41,465 nucleotides of DNA from the NCBI GenBank assembly GCA_902777435.1, contig CACYTW010000002.1, forward strand, positions 1 to 41,465, in the 5' to 3' direction. Numbering within the stretch: the stretch's first letter is position 1; each line of letters begins with the position of its first letter. Both the position numbers and the translations under genes were made by a program. The DNA comes from an uncultured Ruminococcus sp. GTDB taxonomy: Bacteria > Bacillota > Clostridia > Monoglobales > Monoglobaceae. The notes under the pieces were generated by a model. The model was not told where the DNA came from. It searched no databases and worked only from the letters and a program-made list of their open reading frames with translations. Positions 1 to 8,243 of the stretch are shown in pieces.

Positions 1-1
1 A

Positions 2-361
2 GATATTGTTGCCGCAACAGCCGCCCGCCGCCACGCAGGTACGAACGTAACAACCGCCACAATAGATACTCTTAACTTTTTGACACCTGCATACTCAAAC
101 GACCTTGTTGTACTTACGGGTAAGCTGACATACGTGGGCAACACCTCTATGGAGGTATGCGTCAAAACATATGTTGAACAATATGACGGCAAACGCAATC
201 TGATTAACGAGGCACACGTTGTCCTTGTGGCTCTGGATGCAGACGATAAGCCGACAGCAGTTCCCCCTCTCGCCCCTCAAACGGACGAAGAAAGAGATGA
301 ATACGAGGCAGGCAGGCGACGCAAGGCTTTACGCAAAAAGAGGTCAATAGAAAAATATTAG
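2..361 (+). CDS. Acyl-CoA thioesterase, hotdog fold (5' truncated)
   Basis: This is the C-terminal part of a hotdog-fold acyl-CoA hydrolase of the YciA/BACH (COG1607) type, which cleaves acyl-CoA to free acid and CoA. The frame is open from base 2 and reads DIVAATAARRHAGTNVTTA, then LNFLTPAYSNDLVVLTGK and YVGNTSMEV, the conserved core of this family. A TTG at base 80 could be taken as a start, but the family motif continues upstream of it, so the gene is cut by the window edge. The C-terminus is basic (RRRKALRKKR). A terminator hairpin follows the stop directly. The family assignment rests on motif recognition; the substrate is unknown. Confidence 0.85.
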   Translation, partial: DIVAATAARRHAGTNVTTATIDTLNFLTPAYSNDLVVLTGKLTYVGNTSMEVCVKTYVEQYDGKRNLINEAHVVLVALDADDKPTAVPPLAPQTDEERDEYEAGRRRKALRKKRSIEKY

Positions 362-363
362 AG

Positions 364-417
364 GCAATCTTGCTCCCCTTATACAGGGGAGCCTGGAATT
401 GCTATTTTTTATTTTTT
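364..417 (+). terminator. Intrinsic terminator after thioesterase gene
   Basis: A 7-bp GC-rich stem (GCTCCCC 372-378 with GGGGAGC 386-392, loop TTATACA) is extended by an outer GCAAT/ATTGC pairing (364-368 with 398-402). A T-rich tract follows. Confidence 0.8.
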
Positions 418-449
418 CGTTTTTTCGATAAAAATTTTTCAAAAAAGCC

Positions 450-478
450 TTGACATATGTAAAAACCTATGATAATAT
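450..478 (+). promoter_or_regulatory. Sigma-A promoter for infC-rpmI-rplT
   Basis: A TTGACA box (450-455) is followed after 17 bp by TAATAT (473-478). This places transcript initiation near 485, giving infC a leader of about 150 nt. Confidence 0.75.
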
Positions 479-484
479 ATTTTG

Positions 485-637
485 GTAAAGCAGAAGTAAA
501 CCGCTTCTCCCCTCAGCTATAAGGCAAAAGGGCTGTCATTTAATTTTTATTTTATATGATTATTGCGGTGTACTTTTGGTGCGGCCGTTTTTTTATTTTA
601 TAAATAATTCGGCAAAGACTTTTTGGAGGTGTTTTCA
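485..637 (+). promoter_or_regulatory. infC operon leader, L20-type attenuator candidate
   Basis: The leader between the promoter and infC folds into several hairpins: AGAAG/CTTCT (492-496 with 504-508), CAGC/GCTG (514-517 with 532-535), and a terminator-like hairpin ending in seven T residues. In Firmicutes the infC-rpmI-rplT leader is known to be controlled by ribosomal protein L20 through transcription attenuation, and gene order and architecture match that model here. I cannot verify the L20-binding fold from sequence alone. Confidence 0.6.
566..594 (+). terminator. Leader attenuator terminator upstream of infC
   Basis: CGGTGTAC (566-573) pairs with GTGCGGCCG (579-587) through 8 bp with one bulged G and two G-U pairs. 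It is followed immediately by seven T residues (588-594). It lies between the promoter and infC, so it should act as a premature terminator. Confidence 0.65.
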
Positions 638-1153
638 ATAGCAAAGCAGGATTTAATGATCAACGACGAAATCAAAGATAAGGAGATACGTCTGATTGGC
701 GCGGAGGGCGAACAGTTAGGTATCGTTTCTGCCGCAGAAGGTCAAAGACTTGCTGACGAAGCCAACCTGGATTTAGTTAAAATTGCACCTCAGGCAAAAC
801 CGCCTGTATGCAAAATTATGGACTACGGTAAGCATAAATTTGAGCTTGCAAAACGCGAAAAGGAAAATCGTAAAAATCAAAAGGTTGTCAACATCAAAGA
901 AGTTAGATTGACTCCTAACATTGACGAACACGATTTTAACACCAAGTTAAACCAAGCTATAAAGTTCCTTAAGTCAGGCGATAAGGTTAAGGTTTCGGTT
1001 CGTTTCCGCGGTCGTGAAATCACGCATAGTGCCATCGGTAAAGAAATCTTGGTACGTTTCCGTGACGGTGTTTCTGAATACGGAGCATCCGACAAAGACA
1101 TCAAAATGGAAGGCAGAAATATGGCTATGCTTCTGTCACCTACAAAAGCGTAA
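638..1153 (+). CDS. infC: Translation initiation factor IF-3, AUA start
   Basis: IF-3 binds the 30S subunit, prevents 50S joining and checks start codon-anticodon fit. The protein shows the family N-terminus (MINDEI, then KEIRLIGAEGEQLGI) and the C-terminal domain (VVNIKEVRLTPNIDEHDF, KVKVSVRFRGREITH). The best ribosome binding site, GGAGGTG (625-631), stands 6-8 bases before ATA at 638, where the family-length protein IAKQDLMINDEI begins (171 aa). The upstream in-frame TTG (623) and GTG (629) overlap that site and cannot use it. A rare start codon is a known device for IF-3 autoregulation, because IF-3 discriminates against non-canonical starts. First gene of the infC-rpmI-rplT operon. Confidence 0.93.
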   Translation: MAKQDLMINDEIKDKEIRLIGAEGEQLGIVSAAEGQRLADEANLDLVKIAPQAKPPVCKIMDYGKHKFELAKREKENRKNQKVVNIKEVRLTPNIDEHDFNTKLNQAIKFLKSGDKVKVSVRFRGREITHSAIGKEILVRFRDGVSEYGASDKDIKMEGRNMAMLLSPTKA

Positions 1154-1209
1154 AGCTTTTTCCAAAAGGTTAAACCAAAACAGTAATAATATGGAAGGAG
1201 AGAAATTTT

Positions 1210-1407
1210 ATGCCTAAAATTAAAACTCACAGAGGAGCTGCAAAGCGTTTCGGTATTACCAAAAACGGTAAGGTTAAGAGAGCTAAGGCTTTCAGAAGTC
1301 ACATTCTTAACAAGAAGACAACAAAGAGAAAAAGACATCTTAGAAAGGGCGGCTATCTTTCAGCTGCAAATGAGGCAACAATCAAGAATATGATGCCTTA
1401 CAAATAA
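1210..1407 (+). CDS. rpmI: 50S ribosomal protein L35
   Basis: This 65-residue basic protein of the large ribosomal subunit begins [20 protein letters not shown] and carries the conserved [13 protein letters not shown] stretch and an MMPYK terminus. Length and sequence are typical for bacterial L35. A strong GGAGAG site sits just upstream. It lies 56 bases after infC and 44 bases before rplT in the standard three-gene operon. Confidence 0.97.
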   Translation: MPKIKTHRGAAKRFGITKNGKVKRAKAFRSHILNKKTTKRKRHLRKGGYLSAANEATIKNMMPYK

Positions 1408-1451
1408 GTTGCAAACAACTTCTAAATTGATTTACAAGGAGGATAACTAAT

Positions 1452-1796
1452 ATGGCAAGAGTAAAAGGTGCGATGAGAACTCGTGCAAGACATAAAAAAA
1501 TATTAAAGCTTGCAAAGGGATACAGAGGTGCTAAGAGCAAGCTCTACAAGACAGCTAATCAGGCAGTTATGAAGTCACTGTCTTATGCTTACAGAGACAG
1601 AAAGGCTAAGAAGAGAGATTTCAGACAGCTTTGGATTGCTCGTATCAACGCTGCTGCACGTATGAATGGTATCAGCTACAGCAAGTTTATGAGCGGCCTT
1701 AAGAACAAGGGTATTGAAATCAACAGAAAGATGCTCGCTGAAATTGCAGTATCCGATCCTGAAGCATTCAAGAGTCTTGTTGACCAAGTAAAATAA
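1452..1796 (+). CDS. rplT: 50S ribosomal protein L20
   Basis: L20 is an early 23S rRNA-binding assembly protein of the large subunit and, in Firmicutes, the repressor of its own operon. The 114-aa product starts [33 protein letters not shown], split here as [10 protein letters not shown] and [16 protein letters not shown]. It continues with [19 protein letters not shown] and [16 protein letters not shown], all diagnostic of L20. AAGGAGG precedes the start. It is the last gene of the operon and a strong hairpin follows. Confidence 0.97.
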   Translation: MARVKGAMRTRARHKKILKLAKGYRGAKSKLYKTANQAVMKSLSYAYRDRKAKKRDFRQLWIARINAAARMNGISYSKFMSGLKNKGIEINRKMLAEIAVSDPEAFKSLVDQVK

Positions 1797-1804
1797 TTGA
1801 TTTC

Positions 1805-1850
1805 AAAGATTCTTCGATGCTGCCGCAAGGCAATGCGAAGAATCTTTTAT
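1805..1850 (+). terminator. Terminator of infC-rpmI-rplT
   Basis: A 12-bp stem (AAAGATTCTTCG 1805-1816 with CGAAGAATCTTT 1836-1847) is capped by an inner TGCC/GGCA stem with a GCAA tetraloop (1821-1832). A short T run follows. Confidence 0.8.
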
Positions 1851-1870
1851 AATCTCTGAAAAACAAACAT

Positions 1871-1980
1871 ACAGAGTAGGCATCCATGCGTTGACCTTTA
1901 TGGTCTTCAGTGCCGTCTGCACAGGGAGTTGGCAGTCGGACGAAGTGTTTTACCGCGGTGTGGATGCCGCATCCCGCTGT
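1871..1980 (+). promoter_or_regulatory. Tetrahydrofolate (THF) riboswitch
   Basis: The sequence carries the conserved blocks of the folT-associated THF riboswitch: GAGTAG, then CATCCATGCGTT, GGGAGTTGGCAGTCGGACGA (1924-1943), and CCGCGGTG followed by GGATGCCGCATCCCGCT. Helices visible are ACAG 1871-1874 with CTGT 1977-1980, and GCATCCA 1880-1886 with TGGATGC 1961-1967. It lies directly before a folate-transporter gene, which supports the class. The assignment rests on recalled consensus and context. Confidence 0.88.
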
Positions 1981-1991
1981 TATACACATCG

Positions 1992-2042
1992 AAATACCTC
2001 TTTTGCTGTGTAAGGCAGTGTTATTATCAAAAGGAGGTATTT
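1992..2042 (+). promoter_or_regulatory. Shine-Dalgarno-sequestering hairpin, expression platform
   Basis: AAATACCTC (1992-2000) is exactly complementary to GAGGTATTT (2034-2042), and TTTT (2001-2004) pairs with AAAA (2029-2032), leaving one bulged G. The 3' arm is the folT ribosome binding site, AAGGAGG, just before the ATG at 2045. This hairpin would block initiation, so the THF riboswitch probably acts on translation. Confidence 0.75.
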
Positions 2043-2044
2043 TT

Positions 2045-2731
2045 ATGCAAAATCTTGTTTCGGTTTTTGACGGAGCAATGGATAGCATCAAAGGTGTTAT
2101 CCGTATGGGACTTGAAACTGTCAGTTCCTTTTTAAATATATTTTCAAACTTTAATATCGGTGCTGCTGTAATAATATCTGTTTTTATTATTATGCTGGCA
2201 CTCGGCATATTACGTAACGGTGCTGACTTTTCAAAACAAATCAAGCAGACAAAGACGCTGGCAATATGTGCTATGCTTATTGCGGCAAAAGTAATACTCA
2301 ACTATTTTTCGATTGATTTTACATCATATCTGAGGATAGGCTTTAGCTTTATCGTAACCCCTATTGCAGGCTCGCTTTTCGGACCGATTATCGGTGGAAT
2401 CGTTGCGATATTATCAGATATTACCGCGTTTATAATCAAACCCACAGGCGGTTTTTTGTTTACTTATACACTGAGTGTAGGCGTTGGCGGTATTCTCTAT
2501 GGTATGATGCTGTACAAAAAGAAGCCGACTGTTATCAGAATTTTGGTGACAAACACAATTATAATATTGGTTGTAAACATAATTTTAAATTCCATTGCAC
2601 TTGCTCCCACAGCAGGAAGCGGATTGATTGGAATAATGCCTTCACGCATTATAAAGAACCTGTTACAGCTTCCTATACAAACTGTTATTACATACATAGT
2701 TTTGAAAGCGACGGTGCATAGAATAAAATAA
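2045..2731 (+). CDS. folT: Folate ECF transporter S component FolT
   Basis: This is the substrate-binding membrane subunit of an energy-coupling-factor folate importer; it needs EcfA/A'/T, which are not in this window. The FolT signature is visible: KTLAICAMLIAAKVILNYF, YLRIGFSFIVTPIAGSLFGP, and GDITAFIIKPTGG-like ILSDITAFIIKPTGGFLF, with about six membrane segments. The 228-aa protein has an N-terminal extension of about 70 residues with one extra hydrophobic segment (about 40-60) compared with the usual ~170-aa FolT. The ATG at 2045 follows AAGGAGG; an in-frame upstream start would lie inside the riboswitch. Expression should fall when folate is plentiful. Confidence 0.88.
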   Translation: MQNLVSVFDGAMDSIKGVIRMGLETVSSFLNIFSNFNIGAAVIISVFIIMLALGILRNGADFSKQIKQTKTLAICAMLIAAKVILNYFSIDFTSYLRIGFSFIVTPIAGSLFGPIIGGIVAILSDITAFIIKPTGGFLFTYTLSVGVGGILYGMMLYKKKPTVIRILVTNTIIILVVNIILNSIALAPTAGSGLIGIMPSRIIKNLLQLPIQTVITYIVLKATVHRIK

Positions 2732-2744
2732 AAGAGGTACGGTC

Positions 2745-3530
2745 ATGATAAATATAATTCAAAGCCGTGAAAATAAAATTATTAAAACAGTGCGTAGTTT
2801 AAGCCGCAAAAAAGGCCGCGAAAAATGCGGCCTTTATTTTGCTGAGGGCTTGCGTATTGTACGTGACAGCGTAGCTCACATATCTGACGAAGTTGAGTTT
2901 CTTCTGGCATCACAGACTTTCTTCAATAATAACAAAGACTTTATTAAAACTCTTGACAGCACAGGAAAAATCGTTTATATTACAGAAGATAAGGTTTTTA
3001 ATGAGGTATGTGACACCGAAACACCTCAGGGTATTGCCTCTATTATAAAAATTCCCCATAAGAAGATTATCGACTTAAGCTGTGACTATATACTCATCCT
3101 CGACGGAATATCAGAGCCGGGAAATATGGGTACAATTATCCGTACCGCAGAAGCCGCAGGTGTTAAGCAAATATGCCTTATAAATAACTGCACAGATATA
3201 TATAACCCCAAGACAGTACGCTCAAGTATGGGTTCTGTTTTCAGAATGAGCTTTGCAGATATTATCCTTGACGATATAGAAAATCTTAAAAATTCAGGGT
3301 TTACTGTTGCGGCTACCGCTTTGACAAACTCGGTATCAATTGAAGATGCAAATATAAAAGGTAAGCGTGCAATAGTAATCGGCAATGAGGCTCACGGTGT
3401 TTCAGATGCTGTAATTGGTATATCCGATATTTCTGTCAGAATAAATATGTGCGGAGAAATTGAATCTTTAAACGCCGCCGTCGCAGCAGGAATTGCAATG
3501 TATATACTAAAACCGAGTATGGAGATGTAA
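2745..3530 (+). CDS. SpoU/TrmH-family rRNA 2'-O-methyltransferase
   Basis: A SPOUT methyltransferase that transfers methyl from SAM to a ribose 2'-OH, most likely in 23S rRNA (RlmB/TsnR-like). The N-terminal part (about 1-95) resembles the L30e-like RNA-binding domain (SRKKGREKCGLYFAEGLRIV). The catalytic domain has motif 1 LDGISEPGNMGTIIRTAEAA, motif 2 VIGNEAHGVSD, and motif 3 NMCGEIESLNAAVAAGIAMY with the SLNAA knot. Length (261 aa) is normal. It starts 13 bases after folT and ends one base before dprA, so it is probably co-transcribed with both. The exact rRNA target cannot be told from sequence. Confidence 0.88.
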   Translation: MINIIQSRENKIIKTVRSLSRKKGREKCGLYFAEGLRIVRDSVAHISDEVEFLLASQTFFNNNKDFIKTLDSTGKIVYITEDKVFNEVCDTETPQGIASIIKIPHKKIIDLSCDYILILDGISEPGNMGTIIRTAEAAGVKQICLINNCTDIYNPKTVRSSMGSVFRMSFADIILDDIENLKNSGFTVAATALTNSVSIEDANIKGKRAIVIGNEAHGVSDAVIGISDISVRINMCGEIESLNAAVAAGIAMYILKPSMEM

Positions 3531-3531
3531 A

Positions 3532-4716
3532 ATGGAATACACGGAAGATATTTTATATAAACTGTGGCTTAACATACTCTGCGGTCACAATCCAATGTAT
3601 ATTGAAAAATATATCAAAAAATACGGCTCCGCCGAGACGATTTATTCTTCGGATGAATTATACAGTTCATTACTCTCCGACTTACCGCTCTCATTTCGGC
3701 TTAAGGCACGGCGTTCCCTTGAACCTGCAAAAGAACTTATACATTATTGCAACGACAATGGCATATCTGTTATTTCAATCAATGACAAAAGATATCCGTC
3801 AAGGCTTGCTGAGGTCTATGCTCCGCCGCAAATACTGTATGTCAAGGGAGAAATGCCCGACTTTAATAATTTACTCTGCATATCAATTGTAGGCTCGAGA
3901 AAATGCTCCGATTATGGTCGTCAGTTCACCTATGACCTGGCAAATAAACTTGCAAAAGCAGGCGTATTTATCATAAGCGGTATGGCTTTGGGTGCTGACT
4001 CCTCTGCACATAAGGGCGCACTTGATGCAGGCAGTAACACAGCCGCCGTATTGGCAGGCGGTGTGGATATTATATATCCAAATCAGAACAAACATCTTTA
4101 TAATAAAATAATTACAAATGGTGCTGTTATTTCAGAAAGACCGCCCGGTGTGACAGGAAGAGCCTCGTTCTATCGGGAACGTAACAGAATTATCGCAGGC
4201 CTTTCCCATGGTGTTGTTATAATCGAAGGCGAACTTTCAAGCGGCACTAAGCTTACTGCAAATTGGGCAGTTTCTTCAAACAGAGATTTGTTTGCTGTTC
4301 CGGGCAAGCCAACCGATAAAGGCTCGGCACTTCCCAACAGCCTTATTAAGAATAGTGCAAAGCTGATTGTATCAGCCGAAGACATAATCGAGGAATATAT
4401 TTCCGTATATCCGAAGGAGCTTAAATACGGAATTGATCTTATAGATGAAAACAAACAAAAGGAAAATACTTCTGAAACTTCAACAGAAGATATTGCATAC
4501 AATTTTCAGGCTGCACCAAAGCCTGACTTTGACAGCTTTGACGAAAAGCAACAGATAGTACTCAAATATTTATACGAAGCAAATTCTGCCGTACATATCA
4601 ATGACATTTCAAGAAATTGCTCCATTGATATGACAGAACTCAGCTTTACAATCATTCAATTGCTTATGGCAAGGGTAATAAAACAACATCCCGGTGAGTA
4701 TTATTCTATATCTTAA
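3532..4716 (+). CDS. dprA: DNA-processing protein DprA (Smf)
   Basis: DprA binds incoming single-stranded DNA and loads RecA during natural transformation; many Clostridia keep it without known competence. The 394-aa protein has the Rossmann-like DprA core (about 115-300): SIVGSRKCSDYG, IISGMALGADSSAHKGAL, AVLAGGVDIIYPNQN, and FYRERNRIIAGLSHGVVIIE with SGTKLTANWA. A C-terminal winged-helix domain (about 335-394, VLKYLYEANSAVHINDIS) is present. The start follows the previous stop by one base, and topA follows, the same dprA-topA-trmFO order as in Bacillus. Confidence 0.95.
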   Translation: MEYTEDILYKLWLNILCGHNPMYIEKYIKKYGSAETIYSSDELYSSLLSDLPLSFRLKARRSLEPAKELIHYCNDNGISVISINDKRYPSRLAEVYAPPQILYVKGEMPDFNNLLCISIVGSRKCSDYGRQFTYDLANKLAKAGVFIISGMALGADSSAHKGALDAGSNTAAVLAGGVDIIYPNQNKHLYNKIITNGAVISERPPGVTGRASFYRERNRIIAGLSHGVVIIEGELSSGTKLTANWAVSSNRDLFAVPGKPTDKGSALPNSLIKNSAKLIVSAEDIIEEYISVYPKELKYGIDLIDENKQKENTSETSTEDIAYNFQAAPKPDFDSFDEKQQIVLKYLYEANSAVHINDISRNCSIDMTELSFTIIQLLMARVIKQHPGEYYSIS

Positions 4717-4751
4717 TTATTGAAATACAAGGGATTTAGGAGGATAAGTTT

Positions 4752-6851
4752 ATGGCCGAAAAAAAGGCAAGTAAACGCACATCAAAAAATAAATTGGTTA
4801 TTGTAGAGTCACCTACAAAGGTGGACTCTGTTAAAAAATATCTGGGAAGCGGATATGATATAGAAGCGACAATGGGCCACGTTAGAGATTTGCCGAAAAG
4901 CACTCTCGGCATAGATATCGAAAACGACTTTGAACCAAAGTATATTACAATCAGAGGCAAGGGCGACCTTATTTCAAAGCTGAAAAAGAAGGCAGCAACT
5001 GCCTCTAAAGTATATCTCGCAACTGACCCTGACCGCGAAGGAGAGGCAATATCGTGGCATTTGTCAAACGTACTCGGCATTGACCCACAAAGCGATTGCC
5101 GTATTACATTCAACGAAGTCACAAAGGACGCAGTAAAAGAAGCAGTAAAAGAGGCACGCCCCATAGATATGAACTTAGTTGACGCACAGCAGACACGCCG
5201 TGTCCTTGACCGAATAGTAGGTTATCAGATAAGCCCTCTTTTATGGAAAAAGGTTAAAAAGGGATTGAGCGCAGGACGTGTTCAATCTGTTGTTGTACGT
5301 CTGATTGTGGACAGAGAGCGTGAAATAGAAGCATTTAATCCCGAAGAATATTGGACAATAGACTTAAAGCTTACAAATGACAAGGGCAAACTTCCGTTTA
5401 AGGCTAAGTTCCACGGCACATCTCACGGCAAAAAGATGGCTCTTAAAGACGAGGCAACCTCAACAGAAATCGCAAACTTCCTTAAAACAGCAAGCTATAC
5501 TGTAAAAAAGCTGACACGCAAGGAAACAAAACGCAAAAGTGCCCCTCCTTTTACCACAAGCACATTGCAACAGGAGGCGTCACGTAAGCTGAACTTTACC
5601 TCGCGCCGTACAATGATTGCGGCACAGCAGTTGTACGAAATGGGTTATATCACATATATGAGAACCGACTCTTTGAGAATTTCCTCCGTTGCACAGGCAG
5701 AGGCAAGAGAATTTATCGAGGCAACCTACGGAAGTGAGTATGTTCCCAAAACACCTAAGCAATATCGTGCAAAAAAGAGTGCACAGGACGCTCACGAGGC
5801 TATCCGGCCTACCTCTGTCGCTAACACATTTGAGAAATTGAAAACCAAACTAAAACCTGACCTCTTTAAACTGTATCGTCTTATTTGGCTGAGATTTATG
5901 GCAAGCCAGATGTCTGACGCTGTTCTTGATATGGTATCTGCTGACATTTTAGCCGATAAGTATCTCGTTAAGGCATCAGGAACAGAGGTTAAATTCCAAG
6001 GCTTTATGACATTATATGTAGAGGGCAAGGACGAAAGCGAAGAAAAATCTTCTAAGCTTCCTACTCTTACCGAGGGACAAACATTGCTTTTGAAGGAATT
6101 AACACCCCAACAGCACTTTACACAGCCTCCCGCAAGGTACACGGAGGCATCACTTGTAAAAGCTATGGAAGAAGAAGGCATTGGCCGTCCGAGCACATAC
6201 GCTCCCACAATAGCTACTATCTCAGCAAGGGGATATGTTGCACGTGATGGTAAGTCAATATACCCCACCGAGCTGGGCTTTATAGTAACCGATTTGATGA
6301 AAGAAAACTTCAAAGATATAGTTGATGTTGAGTTTACCGCTCGTATGGAGGACGAAATCGAAGATGTGGCTGACGGTAATGTAATGTGGAAAAATATCGT
6401 CAGGGACTTTTATGTCCCCTTTAACGAAACACTGAAAAAGGCTGAAGAAACAATCGGAAACATAGAAATCAAAGACGAGGTCTCGGATGTTGTATGCGAA
6501 AAATGCGGCAGACTTATGGTATATAAGCAGGGCAGATTTGGTAAGTTTCTGGCTTGCCCGGGTTTCCCCGAATGCAGAAACACAAAGGCAATTGTTGAAA
6601 CAATAGATGCCAAATGTCCGAAATGCGGCGGCGAGGTTGCTGTCCGCAAATCAAAAAAAGGCGGTATATTCTACACCTGTCAGAACAGTCCCGAATGTGA
6701 CTTTATCTCTTGGAGCGAGCCAACAGACGAGAAGTGCCCGAAATGCGGAAACACACTTATGAAGTCAAGGGCTTTCAAAGGCAAAGGCCCTGTCACAATG
6801 AAATGCTTTAACGAGGAATGTGACTACGAATATAAGCCTACAAAAAAATAA
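4752..6851 (+). CDS. topA: DNA topoisomerase I (type IA)
   Basis: The enzyme relaxes negative supercoils by transient single-strand cleavage. An N-terminal TOPRIM domain shows VIVESPTK (Glu19) and YLATDPDREGEAISWH (acidic residues 92, 94 and 96-98). The active-site region YITYMRTDSLRIS places the catalytic tyrosine at Tyr302. The C-terminus has three Cys4 zinc ribbons: CEKCGRLMVYKQGRFGKFLAC, written as CEKCGRLMVY...FLACPGFPEC; CPKCGGEVAV...CQNSPEC; and CPKCGNTLMK...CFNEEC. Length (699 aa) is typical. AGGAGG precedes the ATG. Confidence 0.97.
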   Translation: MAEKKASKRTSKNKLVIVESPTKVDSVKKYLGSGYDIEATMGHVRDLPKSTLGIDIENDFEPKYITIRGKGDLISKLKKKAATASKVYLATDPDREGEAISWHLSNVLGIDPQSDCRITFNEVTKDAVKEAVKEARPIDMNLVDAQQTRRVLDRIVGYQISPLLWKKVKKGLSAGRVQSVVVRLIVDREREIEAFNPEEYWTIDLKLTNDKGKLPFKAKFHGTSHGKKMALKDEATSTEIANFLKTASYTVKKLTRKETKRKSAPPFTTSTLQQEASRKLNFTSRRTMIAAQQLYEMGYITYMRTDSLRISSVAQAEAREFIEATYGSEYVPKTPKQYRAKKSAQDAHEAIRPTSVANTFEKLKTKLKPDLFKLYRLIWLRFMASQMSDAVLDMVSADILADKYLVKASGTEVKFQGFMTLYVEGKDESEEKSSKLPTLTEGQTLLLKELTPQQHFTQPPARYTEASLVKAMEEEGIGRPSTYAPTIATISARGYVARDGKSIYPTELGFIVTDLMKENFKDIVDVEFTARMEDEIEDVADGNVMWKNIVRDFYVPFNETLKKAEETIGNIEIKDEVSDVVCEKCGRLMVYKQGRFGKFLACPGFPECRNTKAIVETIDAKCPKCGGEVAVRKSKKGGIFYTCQNSPECDFISWSEPTDEKCPKCGNTLMKSRAFKGKGPVTMKCFNEECDYEYKPTKK

Positions 6852-6856
6852 CGATA

Positions 6857-6883
6857 TGGGCGGGCAATAGTCCGCCCAATTTT
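6857..6883 (+). other. Hairpin between topA and trmFO
   Basis: TGGGCGG (6857-6863) pairs perfectly with CCGCCCA (6872-6878), followed by only ATTTTA. It may be a weak terminator or an mRNA-end stabiliser that partly separates topA from trmFO. Confidence 0.5.
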
Positions 6884-6899
6884 ATGAAAGGAAATAACT

Positions 6900-8192
6900 A
6901 TGGCTATTAAGATTATAGGAGCAGGTCTTGCAGGCTGCGAAGCCGCTTGGCAAGCCGCAAAATATGGAGCAGAGGTAATTCTGTACGAAATGAAACCCGA
7001 AAAGAAGTCACCTGCACACAAATGTGATACCTTTGCCGAGCTTGTATGCAGTAACTCCTTGCGTGCTGATGGTATCCACAATGCGGTAGGCCTATTAAAA
7101 GAAGAAATGCGTAAAATGGGTTCTTTGATAATGGAATGTGCCGACGCGACAAAGGTTCCTGCAGGCGGTGCCCTTGCGGTTGACAGATACAGTTTTTCGC
7201 AGATGGTTACAGACAAAATTCTGTCACACCCAAACATAAGGGTTGAATACGGCGAGGTATGTGATATAGACACAGACGAATATACTATTATCGCGGCAGG
7301 TCCACTTGCATCAGACGGAATTGCCGACAGCATAAGCCGTCTGACAGGCGGTGAGCACCTCCACTTCTTTGATGCCGCCGCACCTATTGTAGCCTATGAC
7401 AGCATAGATATGACAAAGGCATTCCGTGCCGCAAGATATGGCAAGGGCGGTGCCGATTACATCAACTGCCCTATGACCAAAGATGAATATTTATCCTTTT
7501 GGAAGGAGCTTATCGATGCGGATGCCGCCCCTGTTCACGGCGTTGACGACCCTAAGGTTTTTGAGGGTTGTATGCCAATTGAGATTATGGCAGCAAGAGG
7601 TGAGGACACAATGCGTTTTGGTCCTCTTAAGCCTGTCGGTCTTACCGACCCGAGAGATAACTCACGCCCATATGCTGTTGTTCAGCTAAGACAGGACAAC
7701 CAAACAGGCAGTATGTATAATATCGTAGGTTTTCAAACTCACCTGAAATTTGGCGAGCAAAAGCGTGTTTTCTCTATGATACCGGGACTTGAAAATGCGG
7801 AGTTCATCAGATACGGCGTTATGCACAGAAACACATATATAAATTCGCCTAAGCTCCTTGATAACACTTACAGAATGAAAAAGTACCCCAAAATATATTT
7901 CGCAGGTCAGATAACAGGCGTAGAGGGTTATGTAGAGTCTGCCTCATCAGGCTTGCTTGCAGGCCGTTTTTGTGCTATGGCAGAGCAAGACACAGGCACA
8001 ATACCCTTCACAAACGAAACCGCAATCGGCGCTTTATCTGCTTATATTTCAAATCAAAGTATTGTGGACTTTCAGCCTATGAACGTGAATTTCGGAATAA
8101 TGAAGGACTTAGGCGTGAGAATAAAAGACAAGAAGCAAAAGGCTGAGGAATACGCAAAACGCAGTTTGGCTATTATATCGGATATTGACTAA
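6900..8192 (+). CDS. trmFO: Methylenetetrahydrofolate-tRNA-(uracil-5-)-methyltransferase TrmFO
   Basis: TrmFO forms ribothymidine at position 54 of the tRNA T-loop using methylenetetrahydrofolate and FADH2. The FAD-binding motif IIGAGLAGCEAAWQAA opens the protein, and AELVCSNSLRAD, CPMTKDEY, PIEIMAARGEDTMRFGPLKPVG (split PIEIMAARGEDT / MRFGPLKPVG), YFAGQITGVEGYVESA and GLLAGR are family hallmarks. Length 430 aa is normal. GAAAGGAA lies before the ATG. It ends the dprA-topA-trmFO cluster; its folate cofactor gives a loose functional link to folT upstream. Confidence 0.97.
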   Translation: MAIKIIGAGLAGCEAAWQAAKYGAEVILYEMKPEKKSPAHKCDTFAELVCSNSLRADGIHNAVGLLKEEMRKMGSLIMECADATKVPAGGALAVDRYSFSQMVTDKILSHPNIRVEYGEVCDIDTDEYTIIAAGPLASDGIADSISRLTGGEHLHFFDAAAPIVAYDSIDMTKAFRAARYGKGGADYINCPMTKDEYLSFWKELIDADAAPVHGVDDPKVFEGCMPIEIMAARGEDTMRFGPLKPVGLTDPRDNSRPYAVVQLRQDNQTGSMYNIVGFQTHLKFGEQKRVFSMIPGLENAEFIRYGVMHRNTYINSPKLLDNTYRMKKYPKIYFAGQITGVEGYVESASSGLLAGRFCAMAEQDTGTIPFTNETAIGALSAYISNQSIVDFQPMNVNFGIMKDLGVRIKDKKQKAEEYAKRSLAIISDID

Positions 8193-8243
8193 TTTTTCAT
8201 ATTAATATATAATATCCATATCAATAAGGGATTGGAGAAGGTT

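Noticed and set aside
1910-2044. In-frame extension of folT upstream of 2045
   Set aside because: It lies inside the THF riboswitch and its expression platform; the ribosome site AAGGAGG clearly serves the ATG at 2045.
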